Source: Woeseiaceae bacterium
Lineage (GTDB): Bacteria > Pseudomonadota > Gammaproteobacteria > Steroidobacterales > Woeseiaceae
Length of the DNA: 64,000 bases
Reading direction: 5' to 3'
Assembly (NCBI GenBank): GCA_013043165.1
Contig: JABDOQ010000021.1
Location: forward strand, 33,644 to 97,643
The notes below the pieces were generated by a model. It was not told where the DNA came from. It did not search any database and saw only the letters and a program-made list of their open reading frames with translations. The translations under genes and the position numbers were made by a program. This document shows, piece by piece, positions 45,298 to 55,114 of the stretch (positions within the stretch are counted from its first letter, which is position 1; the number at the start of each line of letters is the position of its first letter).

Positions 45298-45360
45298 CTT
45301 GATTTCTCCTACCAGGATTATTGCCCAAAACCGGGCGCTCGTTTCTCAGCGAAAGTAGCC

Positions 45361-46071
45361 TCAGGTACTCCAGTTCACTGAATTCAAAACATTGTTTTCG
45401 ATGCGCTCAAGCCTCTCCTCCCGAGCACCGATAATCGCTATACTGCCGGCGCCGACCGGCACGATAACGCCGTGAATGTTCTCACCATCCAGCGGCACGG
45501 CTTCAGCCAATGCCTCATCAGGCATCAAGAGGATGGTAACCGGGCCATGCTCGCCCTGTATGACCAGGTGCGGCACCGTCTTGCCATTTATCTCGCAGCT
45601 GCGAGCATAGGTGATCAGCCCGGCACTGTGATCCAGGCTGGCGACGTCAGCCGGCACGGCTCTCGCAAGGCGCGCACTTGAAACGGGCGTAGTGGACACT
45701 CTCAGCGCGGCCGGCTCATGATCTAGGTGCGCCACCACTTCTTCGGCCAGAGAGTCGTATTGAGCGCCGCCGTCAAACATGAGGACCCCGACCAGCACCG
45801 CCAGCAGCATCGTCGCAGCCATCGCAAACCACGCGCGCTTCGGGAACGTTTTGCGCGTCGCTATCGGCACAACATTCGCTGTCGCGACTGCGGGTAACTC
45901 CGGGAGCACCGGCTCGGGCACATTTATTTGCATCGCCTTCGCGATTTTCAGGTTCAGCGACTGCATGTCGCTTCGAAACGCCTGACATTCGCTGCACGCC
46001 GAAAGGTGCGCGGCGCCGCCGTCAAACGCCGGGTCCGCTGAAATCATCTCTCTGTATTCGTCGCAGTTCAT
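45361..46071 (-). CDS. DUF3379-like zinc-finger anti-sigma factor
   Basis: 236 residues from the ATG at 46071. The N-terminal zinc-binding anti-sigma (ZAS) signature is Cys3...His22-x3-Cys26-x2-Cys29 ('AAHLSACSECQAF'). One membrane helix ('AWFAMAATMLLAVLVGVLMF') precedes a periplasmic domain of about 130 residues ('VAHLDHEPAALRVS', 'LPHLVIQGEHGPVTILLMP'-like residues) of DUF3379 character. It holds the ECF sigma factor in check. The gene begins 8 bp after the sigma stop, and the HvfA-like gene follows in the same direction. The zinc/thiol motif makes redox or metal sensing plausible (inference). Confidence 0.85.
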   Translation of the reverse strand: MNCDEYREMISADPAFDGGAAHLSACSECQAFRSDMQSLNLKIAKAMQINVPEPVLPELPAVATANVVPIATRKTFPKRAWFAMAATMLLAVLVGVLMFDGGAQYDSLAEEVVAHLDHEPAALRVSTTPVSSARLARAVPADVASLDHSAGLITYARSCEINGKTVPHLVIQGEHGPVTILLMPDEALAEAVPLDGENIHGVIVPVGAGSIAIIGAREERLERIENNVLNSVNWST

Positions 46072-46079
46072 CAAATCAT

Positions 46080-46604
46080 TTACCGGGCTCGCGAGCGTTC
46101 CTCATCAGCCACTTTTTCCTTCAGTTTCAGTCGGGCCCGGTGCAGGCGCGTCAGTACGGCACCTTGCTTCAGTCCCATCAACTCTCCGATCTCGGTGGTG
46201 CTGTAGCCCATCAGGACCTGCAGAACGAACGGTTCTCTGTAGTCGTCTTCAAGCTCGTAGATCGACTCTCGCAGCTCCTCGAGCTCTTCGTTGGGCGCCT
46301 CAGCCAGCAATGCCGCCTGCGATGCCGTCAAATTGTCTATATCTACGGTTTCCAGCCGCCGCCGTTCAAAATAGCGGGCGTTTTCCCGCCGCACGATCGT
46401 CAGCAGCCAGTGTTTGGCAGCAGCGTCGTCGCGCAAGGCGTCCAGCGACTTCCAGGCCCGCAACAACGCCTCCTGAACAACGTCCTCCGCTATCGCCTTG
46501 TCCCTGCAGAGCCAGGCCGCGTAGCGATACATGTCGGCGTGATATACGACCACTATTCGGTCGAACCTTCGCCTTCGCACGGACTCAGCGCTGCTACTGT
46601 TCAT
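46080..46604 (-). CDS. ECF sigma-70 factor controlling the HvfA-like locus
   Basis: 174 residues. Region 2 ('MYRYAAWLCRDKAIAEDVVQEALLRAWKSL', read in pieces) and region 4 ('LEDDYREPFVLQVLMGYSTTEIGELMG', 'LKQGAVLTRLHRARLKLKE') are both complete, with an acidic linker between. It heads the sigma / anti-sigma / HvfA-like operon and is divergent from hemB across 121 bp. A role in copper or oxidative stress is suggested by the cargo gene and by the related arrangement known from other HvfA-type loci. Confidence 0.9.
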   Translation of the reverse strand: MNSSSAESVRRRRFDRIVVVYHADMYRYAAWLCRDKAIAEDVVQEALLRAWKSLDALRDDAAAKHWLLTIVRRENARYFERRRLETVDIDNLTASQAALLAEAPNEELEELRESIYELEDDYREPFVLQVLMGYSTTEIGELMGLKQGAVLTRLHRARLKLKEKVADEERSRAR

Positions 46605-47738
<1,134 letters not shown>

Positions 47739-47739
<1 letters not shown>

Positions 47740-48563
47740 TGTCCGTGGATCGCTACGGAGTCATGGGATACCCGATCTCTCATAGCCGGTCGCCCGTGAT
47801 ACATCGCCTGTTTGCCATACAGACCGGCCAGGAGCTGCAGTACGAATTGCTGCAGGTCTCTCCCGAAAAACTGGAGCCGGCCGTGCGCCAGTTTCAGCGC
47901 ACCGGAGGCAAGGGACTCAATATTACGGTGCCGCACAAGGGTGAGGTCACGCGGCTCGTGGACCACCTGAGCGAACGCGCCAGCACGGCCGGCGCTGTCA
48001 ACACGCTCACGTTCAAGGCCGGTGAAATCCTCGGTGACAACACTGACGGATTCGGCTTGCTCCGCGATCTCGCCGTAAATCTTGAGCTTGCACTGGAAGG
48101 CTCCAACATCCTGATTCTTGGCGCGGGCGGCGCTACCCGCGGCATCATCGGGCCACTGCTCGAAATGCAGCCAGCCTCGCTACGGATCGCGAATCGCACC
48201 CTGGGAAAGGCGCAGGCGCTTGCCGATCACTTTTCCCGCTCCGGGCCGGTGACGGCTTGTCGCTTCAATGTCATACCCGTCACCGAGAACTACGATCTGA
48301 TCATCAACGCAACGTCGGCCGGGCTGAGCGGCGAGGCGCCGCCTTATCCTGCCGCGGCCGTCTCCAGGCAAACCGTTTGTTATGACCTTTCCTACGGACT
48401 GAAGCCGACGCCGTTCAGTATTTGGGCACGTGAACAAGGCGCAGCGCAGTCCTTAATGGGCTGGGGCATGCTCGTTGAACAGGCGGCCGAATCATTTCGT
48501 ATCTGGCGCGGCGTGCGCCCGGATACGGCCCAGGTCCTGAAGCAAATGACTATTAGCGCATAG
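47739..48563 (+). CDS. aroE: Shikimate dehydrogenase (NADP+)
   Basis: 274 residues. Reduces 3-dehydroshikimate to shikimate in aromatic amino-acid synthesis. Substrate-binding 'PISHSRSPVIHRLFA', catalytic Lys in 'NITVPHKGEV', 'AVNTLTF' and the NADP Rossmann loop 'ILGAGGATRGIIGPLL' are present, followed by 'NATSAGLSGE' and 'DLSYGLKPTPF'. It is coupled to hemB. Its 3' end overlaps the convergent gor gene by 11 bp. Confidence 0.96.
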
Positions 48564-49896
48564 TGACGAGTTCTTCGGCGCTGGTGGGGTGGATCGCCAC
48601 GGTATCGTCAAAATCGGCCTTGGTCGCTCCCATCCGCATTGCCACCGCAAAACCCTGCATCATCTCATCGGCGCCTTCGCCGATAACATGACAACCTATG
48701 ACACGCTCATCGGCACCGGTTGTGATCAACTTCATCGTTGAACGCTGCTTGTCTTTGCCCAAGGCGTAGTACATGCCGATAAATCCCGAGGTGTAAACCT
48801 TCACGTCGTCGCCGAACTCGGCGCGCGCATCGTACTCGGTCATACCGACGGTGCCGATGGTCGGGTGACTGAAAATCACGGTCGGGATAAGGTGATACTC
48901 GAGGTGTCGCCCCGCCATGCCACCAAACAAGCGATCGGCGAGTCGGCGTCCTGCGGCGATTGCCACAGGCGTCAGCGCGTCACGACCAGTAACGTCGCCC
49001 AGCGCGAAAATATTGTCCACGTTGGTTTGCTGATAGTCGTCCGTGGGTATGAAGCCCCTGTCGTCCCTGTGCACGCCGGCATTGGCGACCTCCAGCGTTT
49101 CCGTGTTCGGTGAGCGTCCTACTGCCCAGATCAGGCAATCGACGGGTCCAAAAGAGCGCCCGTCTGCGGCATGCAGAACGATTCCGTCATCGGTCTTCTG
49201 CGCGCGCTCCGGAATCACGCCGGTGTCGAGGGCAATGCCGCTTTTTTCCATGGCCTCCATCAACTCGGTGCTCAGCATCGTGTCGAAGCTGCGCAGCACG
49301 CGTTCTTTACGAACGACGACCTGCGTCTGGCTGCCCAGCGCGTTAAGGACACCCGCGAGTTCCACTGATACGTAGCCGCTACCCACTACCAACACCCGCT
49401 GCGGACGCTCTTCGAGCTCGAAAAAGCCGTCCGACGTAATGCCCAGCTCGGCACCGGCAATATCGGGAACAATCGGCCGGCCTCCCGTGGCAATCGCGAT
49501 GCGCTCGGCCCGGTAGCTACGACCTGCGACTTCAACGGTATTTGCATCAACGAAACGGGCGGCGCCCTGAATGTGGACCACACCCCGCTTGTCAAGATTG
49601 TTGCCGTAAATGCCGTTCAGCCGCTTGATATAGGCATCGCGGCGCAGCTTCAGCGCGCCCCAGTCATGACCATTGACGGCGATGTCGAACCCATAGTCCG
49701 GCGCGTGGTGCAGCTGGTGCGCATGATGCGCCGAGTACCACATGATTTTCTTCGGTACGCACCCGACATTGACGCAAGTCCCGCCCAGCGGACCATACTC
49801 GACGACTGCCGCGTTCGCTCCATATTCGGCCGCACGCTGCGCATGCGCGAGTCCGCCGCTGCCACCGCCGATCACCAGGAGGTCGAATTTTTCCGT
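48553..49896 (-). CDS. gor: Glutathione-disulfide reductase
   Basis: 447 residues from the GTG at 49896, chosen because CGGAG lies 8 bases upstream and the chain then begins with the canonical 'TEKFDLLVIGGGSGGLA' FAD-binding fold; an ATG 15 codons earlier is also open. The redox-active disulfide is Cys42/Cys47 in 'GGTCVNVGCVPKK'. The NADPH motif 'VLVVGSGYVSVELAGVL' and the C-terminal 'DDTVAIHPTSAEELVTM' with the catalytic His-Glu pair are present. Keeps glutathione reduced, using NADPH that PntAB could supply. Confidence 0.95.
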   Translation of the reverse strand, partial: TEKFDLLVIGGGSGGLAHAQRAAEYGANAAVVEYGPLGGTCVNVGCVPKKIMWYSAHHAHQLHHAPDYGFDIAVNGHDWGALKLRRDAYIKRLNGIYGNNLDKRGVVHIQGAARFVDANTVEVAGRSYRAERIAIATGGRPIVPDIAGAELGITSDGFFELEERPQRVLVVGSGYVSVELAGVLNALGSQTQVVVRKERVLRSFDTMLSTELMEAMEKSGIALDTGVIPERAQKTDDGIVLHAADGRSFGPVDCLIWAVGRSPNTETLEVANAGVHRDDRGFIPTDDYQQTNVDNIFALGDVTGRDALTPVAIAAGRRLADRLFGGMAGRHLEYHLIPTVIFSHPTIGTVGMTEYDARAEFGDDVKVYTSGFIGMYYALGKDKQRSTMKLITTGADERVIGCHVIGEGADEMMQGFAVAMRMGATKADFDDTVAIHPTSAEELVTMR

Positions 49897-49992
49897 CACA
49901 TTTTTCTCCGTCGTTAATTCAATTTGTATGCGCTGCGCCAACGATGGCCCGTGCTAATATCGTGCGCCGGAAAATAGATATCAACCCGCTTT

Positions 49993-52014
49993 ATGAAAAA
50001 CCCGCTGCTCGACACCTCATCTCTGCCCCGTTTTGCCGAAATCGAGCCGGAGCACGTCATGCCCGCGATCGAAAAGGTCATTGCCGATCATCGAGCGCGT
50101 CTTGATGAGTTACTGGATACCGAAGTACAGCCCGACATCGACTCACTGATCAGTCCGGTCGAGCAGATGGAACATACGCTGGGACGCATCTGGTCGCCTG
50201 TCAGGCACCTGCAAAGTGTACTTGGATCGACGGATTGGCGTGAGGCCTACAATCAGGCGCTGCCAATGCTGACCGAGCATGGTACCGAAATATCACAGAA
50301 TGAACGGCTGCAGCGCGCCTATGCAGAGGTCGGCAGGACCCTCCCCGACGACGCGGCCAGGGCGAGCCGCAGCGCGGTCGAGCATGCGTTGCGCGACTTC
50401 CACCTTGCCGGCGTCGACCTCGAGAGCGACACCAAGGAACGCTTCAAGGCCATCATGCAGGAGCTCGCGGCAACGCAAGCGAACTTCGAGCACAACGTCC
50501 TGGATGCGTCGGACGCGTGGAAATTACACATAACCGATATTGACGAGCTGGCCGGACTGCCGCAGCAGGCCATCGACAGGGCCGCCGAGGACGCCGCTCT
50601 AAAAGGGCTCGACGGCTGGTTGCTGTCGCTTGACTACCCCACTTACGATGCCGTCACGAAGCACGCCGACAACCGCGGTCTTCGCGAGGCGCTGTATCGC
50701 GGCTGGGTAACACGCGGATCGGATCAGGGCGAAAATCCGGAGTGGGACAACAGCGCCAACATCCGCAAGATTCTGGCGCTGCGTCACGAGGCGGCGAATC
50801 TTGTCGGCTTTCCGACTTATGCCCACTACTCGCTGGCGACCAAAATGGCCGACTCCCCGGAGCAGGTTATCGGCTTTCTGCGCGAACTTGCGGCACACTC
50901 GCGCAGTGCCGCTGAGCGAGAATTCGCAGCCTTGTCCGCCTTCTCCGGGATAGAGCTCGAGCCATGGGACGTCACATACTGGCTGGAAAAATACAAGCAG
51001 TCGAAGTTTTCAATTTCCAACGAAGAGCTTCGCCAGTACTTTCCTGCCGATACCGTGATCAACGGTTTGTTCACGCTCGCTGCGAGGCTCTACGACGTCG
51101 AATTCTCACCCGACGACGGCGTAGAAACCTGGCATCAGGACGCGCGTTATTTTTCGGTCCGCGACTCCGGTGGCGCCGTATTCGGCGGTTTTTACACGGA
51201 CCTGTTCGCACGCAATGGCAAGCGCACGGGCGCATGGATTGACGAATGCGTAGGCCGCCAGCAGCTTAATGGAAGGCTCGACCTGCCGGTCGGATTCCTG
51301 GTCTGCAACTTCCCGCCGCCTAACGAAGAAGGCCGATCATTGCTGACGCACGATGACGTCGTAACATTGTTCCACGAGTTCGGGCACATGTTGCATCACC
51401 TGCTGACACGAATCGGTTTTCCCAGCATTTCCGGCATTAACGGCGTTCCATGGGACGCGGTGGAGCTACCCAGCCAGTTCATGGAAAACTTCGCATGGAG
51501 CTATCGCGTATTGACTCACTGTTCGTCGCATGCAGAGAGCGGCGAGCCGTTGCCGCGCGAGCTGTTCGACAAGCTCGATGCAAGCCGTCATGCCGGCGCC
51601 GCGCTCGCGATGATCCGCCAGCTCGAGCTCGGGCTGTTCGACTTCAGGCTACATGCCGAGTACGACGGAAATGAAACACCGCGTGTGCTGGAGACCCTGG
51701 CCGAAGTGCGCGACGAGGTGGCGTTGATCCGCCATCCGGACTACAACCGTTTTCCGCATACTTTTTCGCACATTTTCGCGGGCGGGTATGCGGCTGGATA
51801 CTACAGCTACAAATGGGCCGAAGTTTTGGCGGCTGACGCGTTCGCAGCCTTCTCGGAAGCCGGAATATTCGATCAGGCTACTGCGCAACGATTCAGACAC
51901 GAGATTCTCGAAATTGGCGGGAGCCGGGATTTCATGCAGGCCTACATTGCCTTTCGGGGCCGAGCGCCAACGATTGACGCCCTGCTTCTGCAAAATGGCA
52001 TAGAGCCTTCGTGA
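49993..52014 (+). CDS. prlC: Oligopeptidase A (M3 family zinc metallopeptidase)
   Basis: 673 residues, cytoplasmic. Degrades peptides up to about 20 residues, including cleaved signal peptides. The zinc site 'FHEFGHMLHHLL' places the ligands at His461 and His465 with catalytic Glu462; the third ligand is in the following 'ELPSQFMENF' helix region. The substrate-loop 'HIFAGGYAAGYYSYKWAEVLAADAF' pattern near the C-terminus is typical of the oligopeptidase A/Dcp group. The stop overlaps the GTG start of xthA (GTGA). Confidence 0.96.
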   Translation: MKNPLLDTSSLPRFAEIEPEHVMPAIEKVIADHRARLDELLDTEVQPDIDSLISPVEQMEHTLGRIWSPVRHLQSVLGSTDWREAYNQALPMLTEHGTEISQNERLQRAYAEVGRTLPDDAARASRSAVEHALRDFHLAGVDLESDTKERFKAIMQELAATQANFEHNVLDASDAWKLHITDIDELAGLPQQAIDRAAEDAALKGLDGWLLSLDYPTYDAVTKHADNRGLREALYRGWVTRGSDQGENPEWDNSANIRKILALRHEAANLVGFPTYAHYSLATKMADSPEQVIGFLRELAAHSRSAAEREFAALSAFSGIELEPWDVTYWLEKYKQSKFSISNEELRQYFPADTVINGLFTLAARLYDVEFSPDDGVETWHQDARYFSVRDSGGAVFGGFYTDLFARNGKRTGAWIDECVGRQQLNGRLDLPVGFLVCNFPPPNEEGRSLLTHDDVVTLFHEFGHMLHHLLTRIGFPSISGINGVPWDAVELPSQFMENFAWSYRVLTHCSSHAESGEPLPRELFDKLDASRHAGAALAMIRQLELGLFDFRLHAEYDGNETPRVLETLAEVRDEVALIRHPDYNRFPHTFSHIFAGGYAAGYYSYKWAEVLAADAFAAFSEAGIFDQATAQRFRHEILEIGGSRDFMQAYIAFRGRAPTIDALLLQNGIEPS

Positions 52015-52778
52015 AGATCGCAACCTGGAACATCAATTCGATGAACGTGCGGCAGCCCCATGTTGTCGAATGGCTGCGGGCCCATGATCCCGACACACTG
52101 GTACTTCAGGAAATCAAGCAAGTGACCGAGAGGTTTCCGTACGACGCCCTGCAAACGCTGGGTTACCACTCTCTTGCCAGCGGACAAAAGACCTACAACG
52201 GCGTTGCCGTTCTCAGCAAGACCCTGGCGTCCGATCCCGTGACGGACTTTCCGGACTACGAAGATCCGCAGCGACGTATCCTCGCCAGCACTATTGACAA
52301 CGTCCGCGTCATTAACCTGTATGTGCCTAACGGCTCCGAAGTCGGATCCGACAAGTACGACTACAAGCTTGCATGGCTTGCGTCACTCAGGACGTTTCTG
52401 CAGTCGGAAATGCAGCATCACGAAAACGTCGTTGTTCTCGGTGATTTCAATATCGCTCCGGCCGATGCCGACGTTTACGATCCCGAAAAATGGGGTGATG
52501 CGGTTCTTTGCAGCCCGCTCGAACGGCAGGCGCTGAGCCGGATTCTCGATCTCGGCCTGACCGACGTCTTTCGCAAATTTGATCAGCCCGAGAAATCGTT
52601 CAGCTGGTGGGATTACCGCGCGGCCGGGTTCAGACGCAATGCCGGCCTGCGCATTGATCTAATTCTGACCAGTGCAACGATGGCAGAACGCTGTACGGCA
52701 AGTTATGTTGATAAGGAACCACGTACCTGGGAGCGACCGTCGGATCATGCCCCCGTCGTGGCCGAGTTCGAAATTTGA
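52011..52778 (+). CDS. xthA: Exodeoxyribonuclease III
   Basis: 255 residues starting with GTG overlapped by the prlC stop. AP endonuclease and 3' exonuclease of base-excision repair. Signatures: 'KIATWNINSMNVR', the metal-binding Glu in 'LVLQEIKQ', 'VINLYVPNG', 'VVLGDFNIAPADADVY', 'SWWDYRAAGFRRNAGLRIDLIL' and the terminal 'PSDHAPVVAEF'. It could hand on sites produced by Tag, encoded 8 kb away. Confidence 0.96.
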   Translation: MKIATWNINSMNVRQPHVVEWLRAHDPDTLVLQEIKQVTERFPYDALQTLGYHSLASGQKTYNGVAVLSKTLASDPVTDFPDYEDPQRRILASTIDNVRVINLYVPNGSEVGSDKYDYKLAWLASLRTFLQSEMQHHENVVVLGDFNIAPADADVYDPEKWGDAVLCSPLERQALSRILDLGLTDVFRKFDQPEKSFSWWDYRAAGFRRNAGLRIDLILTSATMAERCTASYVDKEPRTWERPSDHAPVVAEFEI

Positions 52779-52788
52779 CGATGCGTAA

Positions 52789-52820
52789 AGAAAACCGACA
52801 TAACATATTGCCGGTTTTCT
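52789..52820 (+). terminator. Possible terminator after xthA
   Basis: AGAAAACCG at 52789-52797 pairs perfectly with CGGTTTTCT at 52812-52820 across a 14-nt loop. The T run is within the stem arm, so termination may be inefficient. Confidence 0.45.
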
Positions 52821-52875
52821 AACTGTGCGCAACGGGCCCACCATGTATCATGCAAAGAAAAAAAGTGGGAGCACG

Positions 52876-53913
52876 ATGCCTCAGGATCGCCGTAACGATT
52901 ACGACGTCACCAATACCGTACAGGTCAGCAATCCTGCCGCGGTAAGAGATGCTGTACACGAATTATTTTTCCAGACTTTTCCGGGTACTTCGTTCGATAA
53001 ACTCTGGTTGGCGTTTTACGATTTCGAACGACTTTTTACCGGTCGTTATCCCGGCTACAAGGGCTGTGACACGACCTACCATGACATGCAGCACACGCTG
53101 GACATGACCTTGGCGCTCGCACGCCTTGTGGCGGGTTACGAACGCAGTGTCGAGCCGCCCGACAAGCTTGGAGCCGCGCGCGCGCAAATGGCGATCATCA
53201 CATCGCTGTTCCACGATTCCGGCTACATTCGGCACGAGGAACGCGATAAGGGTTTTTCGAACGGCGCGGAGTTCACGCTGTATCATGTCTCTCGCAGCGC
53301 CGATTTTTTACGTCGCTACCTGCCTGACCTGGGCCTCGCCAAAGACGTCGGTATCAGCAGCATGATCGTGCACTTCACGGGCTACGAGCTGGACGTCGAC
53401 AAAATAGAACTCGACGATCCGCGAGATATCATTTGTGGACATCTCATTGGCACGGCAGACCTGATTGCGCAGATGGCCGACCGCTGTTATCTCGAGAAGT
53501 GCCGGGATCGCCTGTACAAGGAATTCGTCGTCGGTGGCGTCGCCGTGGAGAATGCCGCGCCGGGCGAGTACATGGTGCGATACAAATCGGGCAAGGATTT
53601 GTTGCAAAAGACGCCGGCTTTCTACCAGCAGGTGATGCGTGAGAGATTAAACTCCAAATTCAACCGGGTGTACCGCTATATAGAGGTCCTGTACGACGGC
53701 CATAATCCGTATATCGAAGCCATCCGCGTCAACATTACGCACCTGGTCCGCATTCTGGAGACCGGAAATTGGTCACTGCTGCGCCGGGAACCCGCCTTTT
53801 TCCTGGGAATCGCCAACGCCGTTCAGGATATCGAGCAGCTTGTGGCCAAGCAGCTTGCATCATTCCACGGTTCGGCAATAGCCAGCGACAACCCGCTAGT
53901 GATGCCCGTCTGA
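52876..53913 (+). CDS. HD/PDEase-like metal-dependent phosphohydrolase domain protein
   Basis: 345 residues from the ATG at 52876, which has GGGAG six bases upstream; two earlier in-frame ATGs lack ribosome sites. The pattern 'TYHDMQHTLDMTLALARL' followed by 'IITSLFHDSGYIRHEERDKG' and a later 'MIVHFTGYEL' gives the His...HD...His spacing of the HD/cyclic-nucleotide phosphodiesterase superfamily. 'GHLIGTADLIAQMADRCYLEKCRDRLYKEF' follows with a likely final metal Asp. No known regulatory domain is visible. The substrate is unknown; nucleotide or cyclic nucleotide hydrolysis is the best guess. The 3' end overlaps the next, convergent gene by 18 bp. Confidence 0.78.
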   Translation: MPQDRRNDYDVTNTVQVSNPAAVRDAVHELFFQTFPGTSFDKLWLAFYDFERLFTGRYPGYKGCDTTYHDMQHTLDMTLALARLVAGYERSVEPPDKLGAARAQMAIITSLFHDSGYIRHEERDKGFSNGAEFTLYHVSRSADFLRRYLPDLGLAKDVGISSMIVHFTGYELDVDKIELDDPRDIICGHLIGTADLIAQMADRCYLEKCRDRLYKEFVVGGVAVENAAPGEYMVRYKSGKDLLQKTPAFYQQVMRERLNSKFNRVYRYIEVLYDGHNPYIEAIRVNITHLVRILETGNWSLLRREPAFFLGIANAVQDIEQLVAKQLASFHGSAIASDNPLVMPV

Positions 53914-54459
53914 TTTGGCGCGCCACAGGCGCAAAGCGTAGTACTGCGATCGCGTCAGCTGCCTGTTCGCCAGGAATGCGGCCAGGCCGGCGGCCAGCAC
54001 GGCGTAAAAGCCATCGGCTGCAGTAAGCACTTCCTTAAAAAAAACAGGCCAGGTCATGCTCGTTACCGCGCGCAGTACCTGCAGCGTTCCTGTATCGAAG
54101 ATCTCCGCCGTATAGGAGGCGGCGACGACAATGTTAGCCAGCAGCGCGCCAAGCAGCGCCAGCGCCGCCGCCAGGATCGGAAAACGCCAGTCGACGCCGC
54201 GCCCGGCTCGCCGTACCGCAAATCCCAGCATCGCGCCCTGCAGCACCGTCATCCACGGGAAAACGCGGTTGCTTAACGACGACAGCGCGACCCACAGTGC
54301 CGAAAAGACAACAATCGTGATCAGTCCGGCAAACAGGGCGTACCCGAACGACTGCGCGTCCACCAGGCGCGCACCGTCCGCCACACCGACATCGCGGCGT
54401 TCGCCCGATCCATGTTTTTTCCGCAATCTGAGCGGTAGATTTGGAGTAGCTTGTTTCAT
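53896..54459 (-). CDS. Hypothetical multi-spanning membrane protein
   Basis: 187 residues. A charged N-terminus of about 38 residues precedes four hydrophobic segments ('YALFAGLITIVVFSALWVAL', 'MTVLQGAMLGFAVR', 'FPILAAALALLGALLANIVVAA', 'AADGFYAVLAAGLAAFLAN'), with a basic C-terminus. I do not recognise a named family. It is convergent with the HD-domain gene and divergent from the GGCT gene. Confidence 0.65.
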   Translation of the reverse strand: MKQATPNLPLRLRKKHGSGERRDVGVADGARLVDAQSFGYALFAGLITIVVFSALWVALSSLSNRVFPWMTVLQGAMLGFAVRRAGRGVDWRFPILAAALALLGALLANIVVAASYTAEIFDTGTLQVLRAVTSMTWPVFFKEVLTAADGFYAVLAAGLAAFLANRQLTRSQYYALRLWRAKSDGHH

Positions 54460-54507
54460 ACCTGCTGCCTGTCAGACGCGTCGCCTGCGGTGCTAGACTG
54501 CCTGCAA

Positions 54508-55107
54508 ATGCAAACGCTCGCAAATAACGAAGAGGCGGTGCGCGCAGCGAGGGATGTCCTGCACTACCTTGCCTACGGTTCGAATCTGCATCCGTTTCGC
54601 CTCACCCGGCGAGTGCCGAACGCGAGACTGGTTGCAACGACGCGTCTGGACGGCCATGCGGTTTCGTTTGCGAAACGCAGCAAGGACGGTTCGAGCAAGT
54701 GCAGTCTGGCCACAGCGGCAGGCGCGGATTGCGCCGCATACGTGGCGATCTATGAACTTCCATTGGTGGAGAAGCGCCTGCTCGACGCCGCAGAGGGTCT
54801 TGGCGAGGGCTACGAACAGGCAGATTTTCGGGCGACAGTGGAGAATGAGGCATATGACGTCTTTACCTACGTCGCCGCAGCGTCTCACGTGACACGCGAA
54901 CTACTGCCCTACGATTGGTACAAGTCGATGGTCGTCGAGGGCGCTCGCTATCATGCTTTTCCCGATGAATATGTCCGTCGCTTCGAACTGCAGCCCTGCA
55001 TGCCCGACCCCGACCTCGGGCGCCGAAATAAGGCCGTGGCAATAGTCGGTCAGATGCGCAGAATAAAAAAAGGCGCCCCGGGTGGAGCGCCTTTGCAGAA
55101 CGTGTAG
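54508..55107 (+). CDS. Gamma-glutamylcyclotransferase (GGCT-like) family protein
   Basis: 199 residues from the ATG at 54508 (19 upstream codons are open but unlikely). The BtrG/GGCT fold is shown by the N-terminal nucleotide-like loop 'LHYLAYGSNLHPFRL', 'RLDGHAVSFAKRSKDGSSKC', the acidic catalytic region around 'LDAAEGLGEGYEQ' and 'LPYDWYKSMVVEGARYHAFPDEYVRRF'. Members cleave gamma-glutamyl amides to 5-oxoproline or make isopeptide links; the substrate is unknown. The last about 12 codons are formed by the terminator hairpin of the opposing gene. Confidence 0.85.
   Translation: MQTLANNEEAVRAARDVLHYLAYGSNLHPFRLTRRVPNARLVATTRLDGHAVSFAKRSKDGSSKCSLATAAGADCAAYVAIYELPLVEKRLLDAAEGLGEGYEQADFRATVENEAYDVFTYVAAASHVTRELLPYDWYKSMVVEGARYHAFPDEYVRRFELQPCMPDPDLGRRNKAVAIVGQMRRIKKGAPGGAPLQNV
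55065..55094 (-). terminator. Terminator of the tandem-repeat exported protein, inside the GGCT coding end
   Basis: AAAGGCGC (55069-55076) pairs with GCGCCTTT (55087-55094); on the minus strand the stem is followed by seven T residues. It ends transcription of the gene at 55115-55873 while also encoding the C-terminal residues of the GGCT-like protein on the plus strand. Confidence 0.85.
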
Positions 55108-55114
55108 AGCCCGA

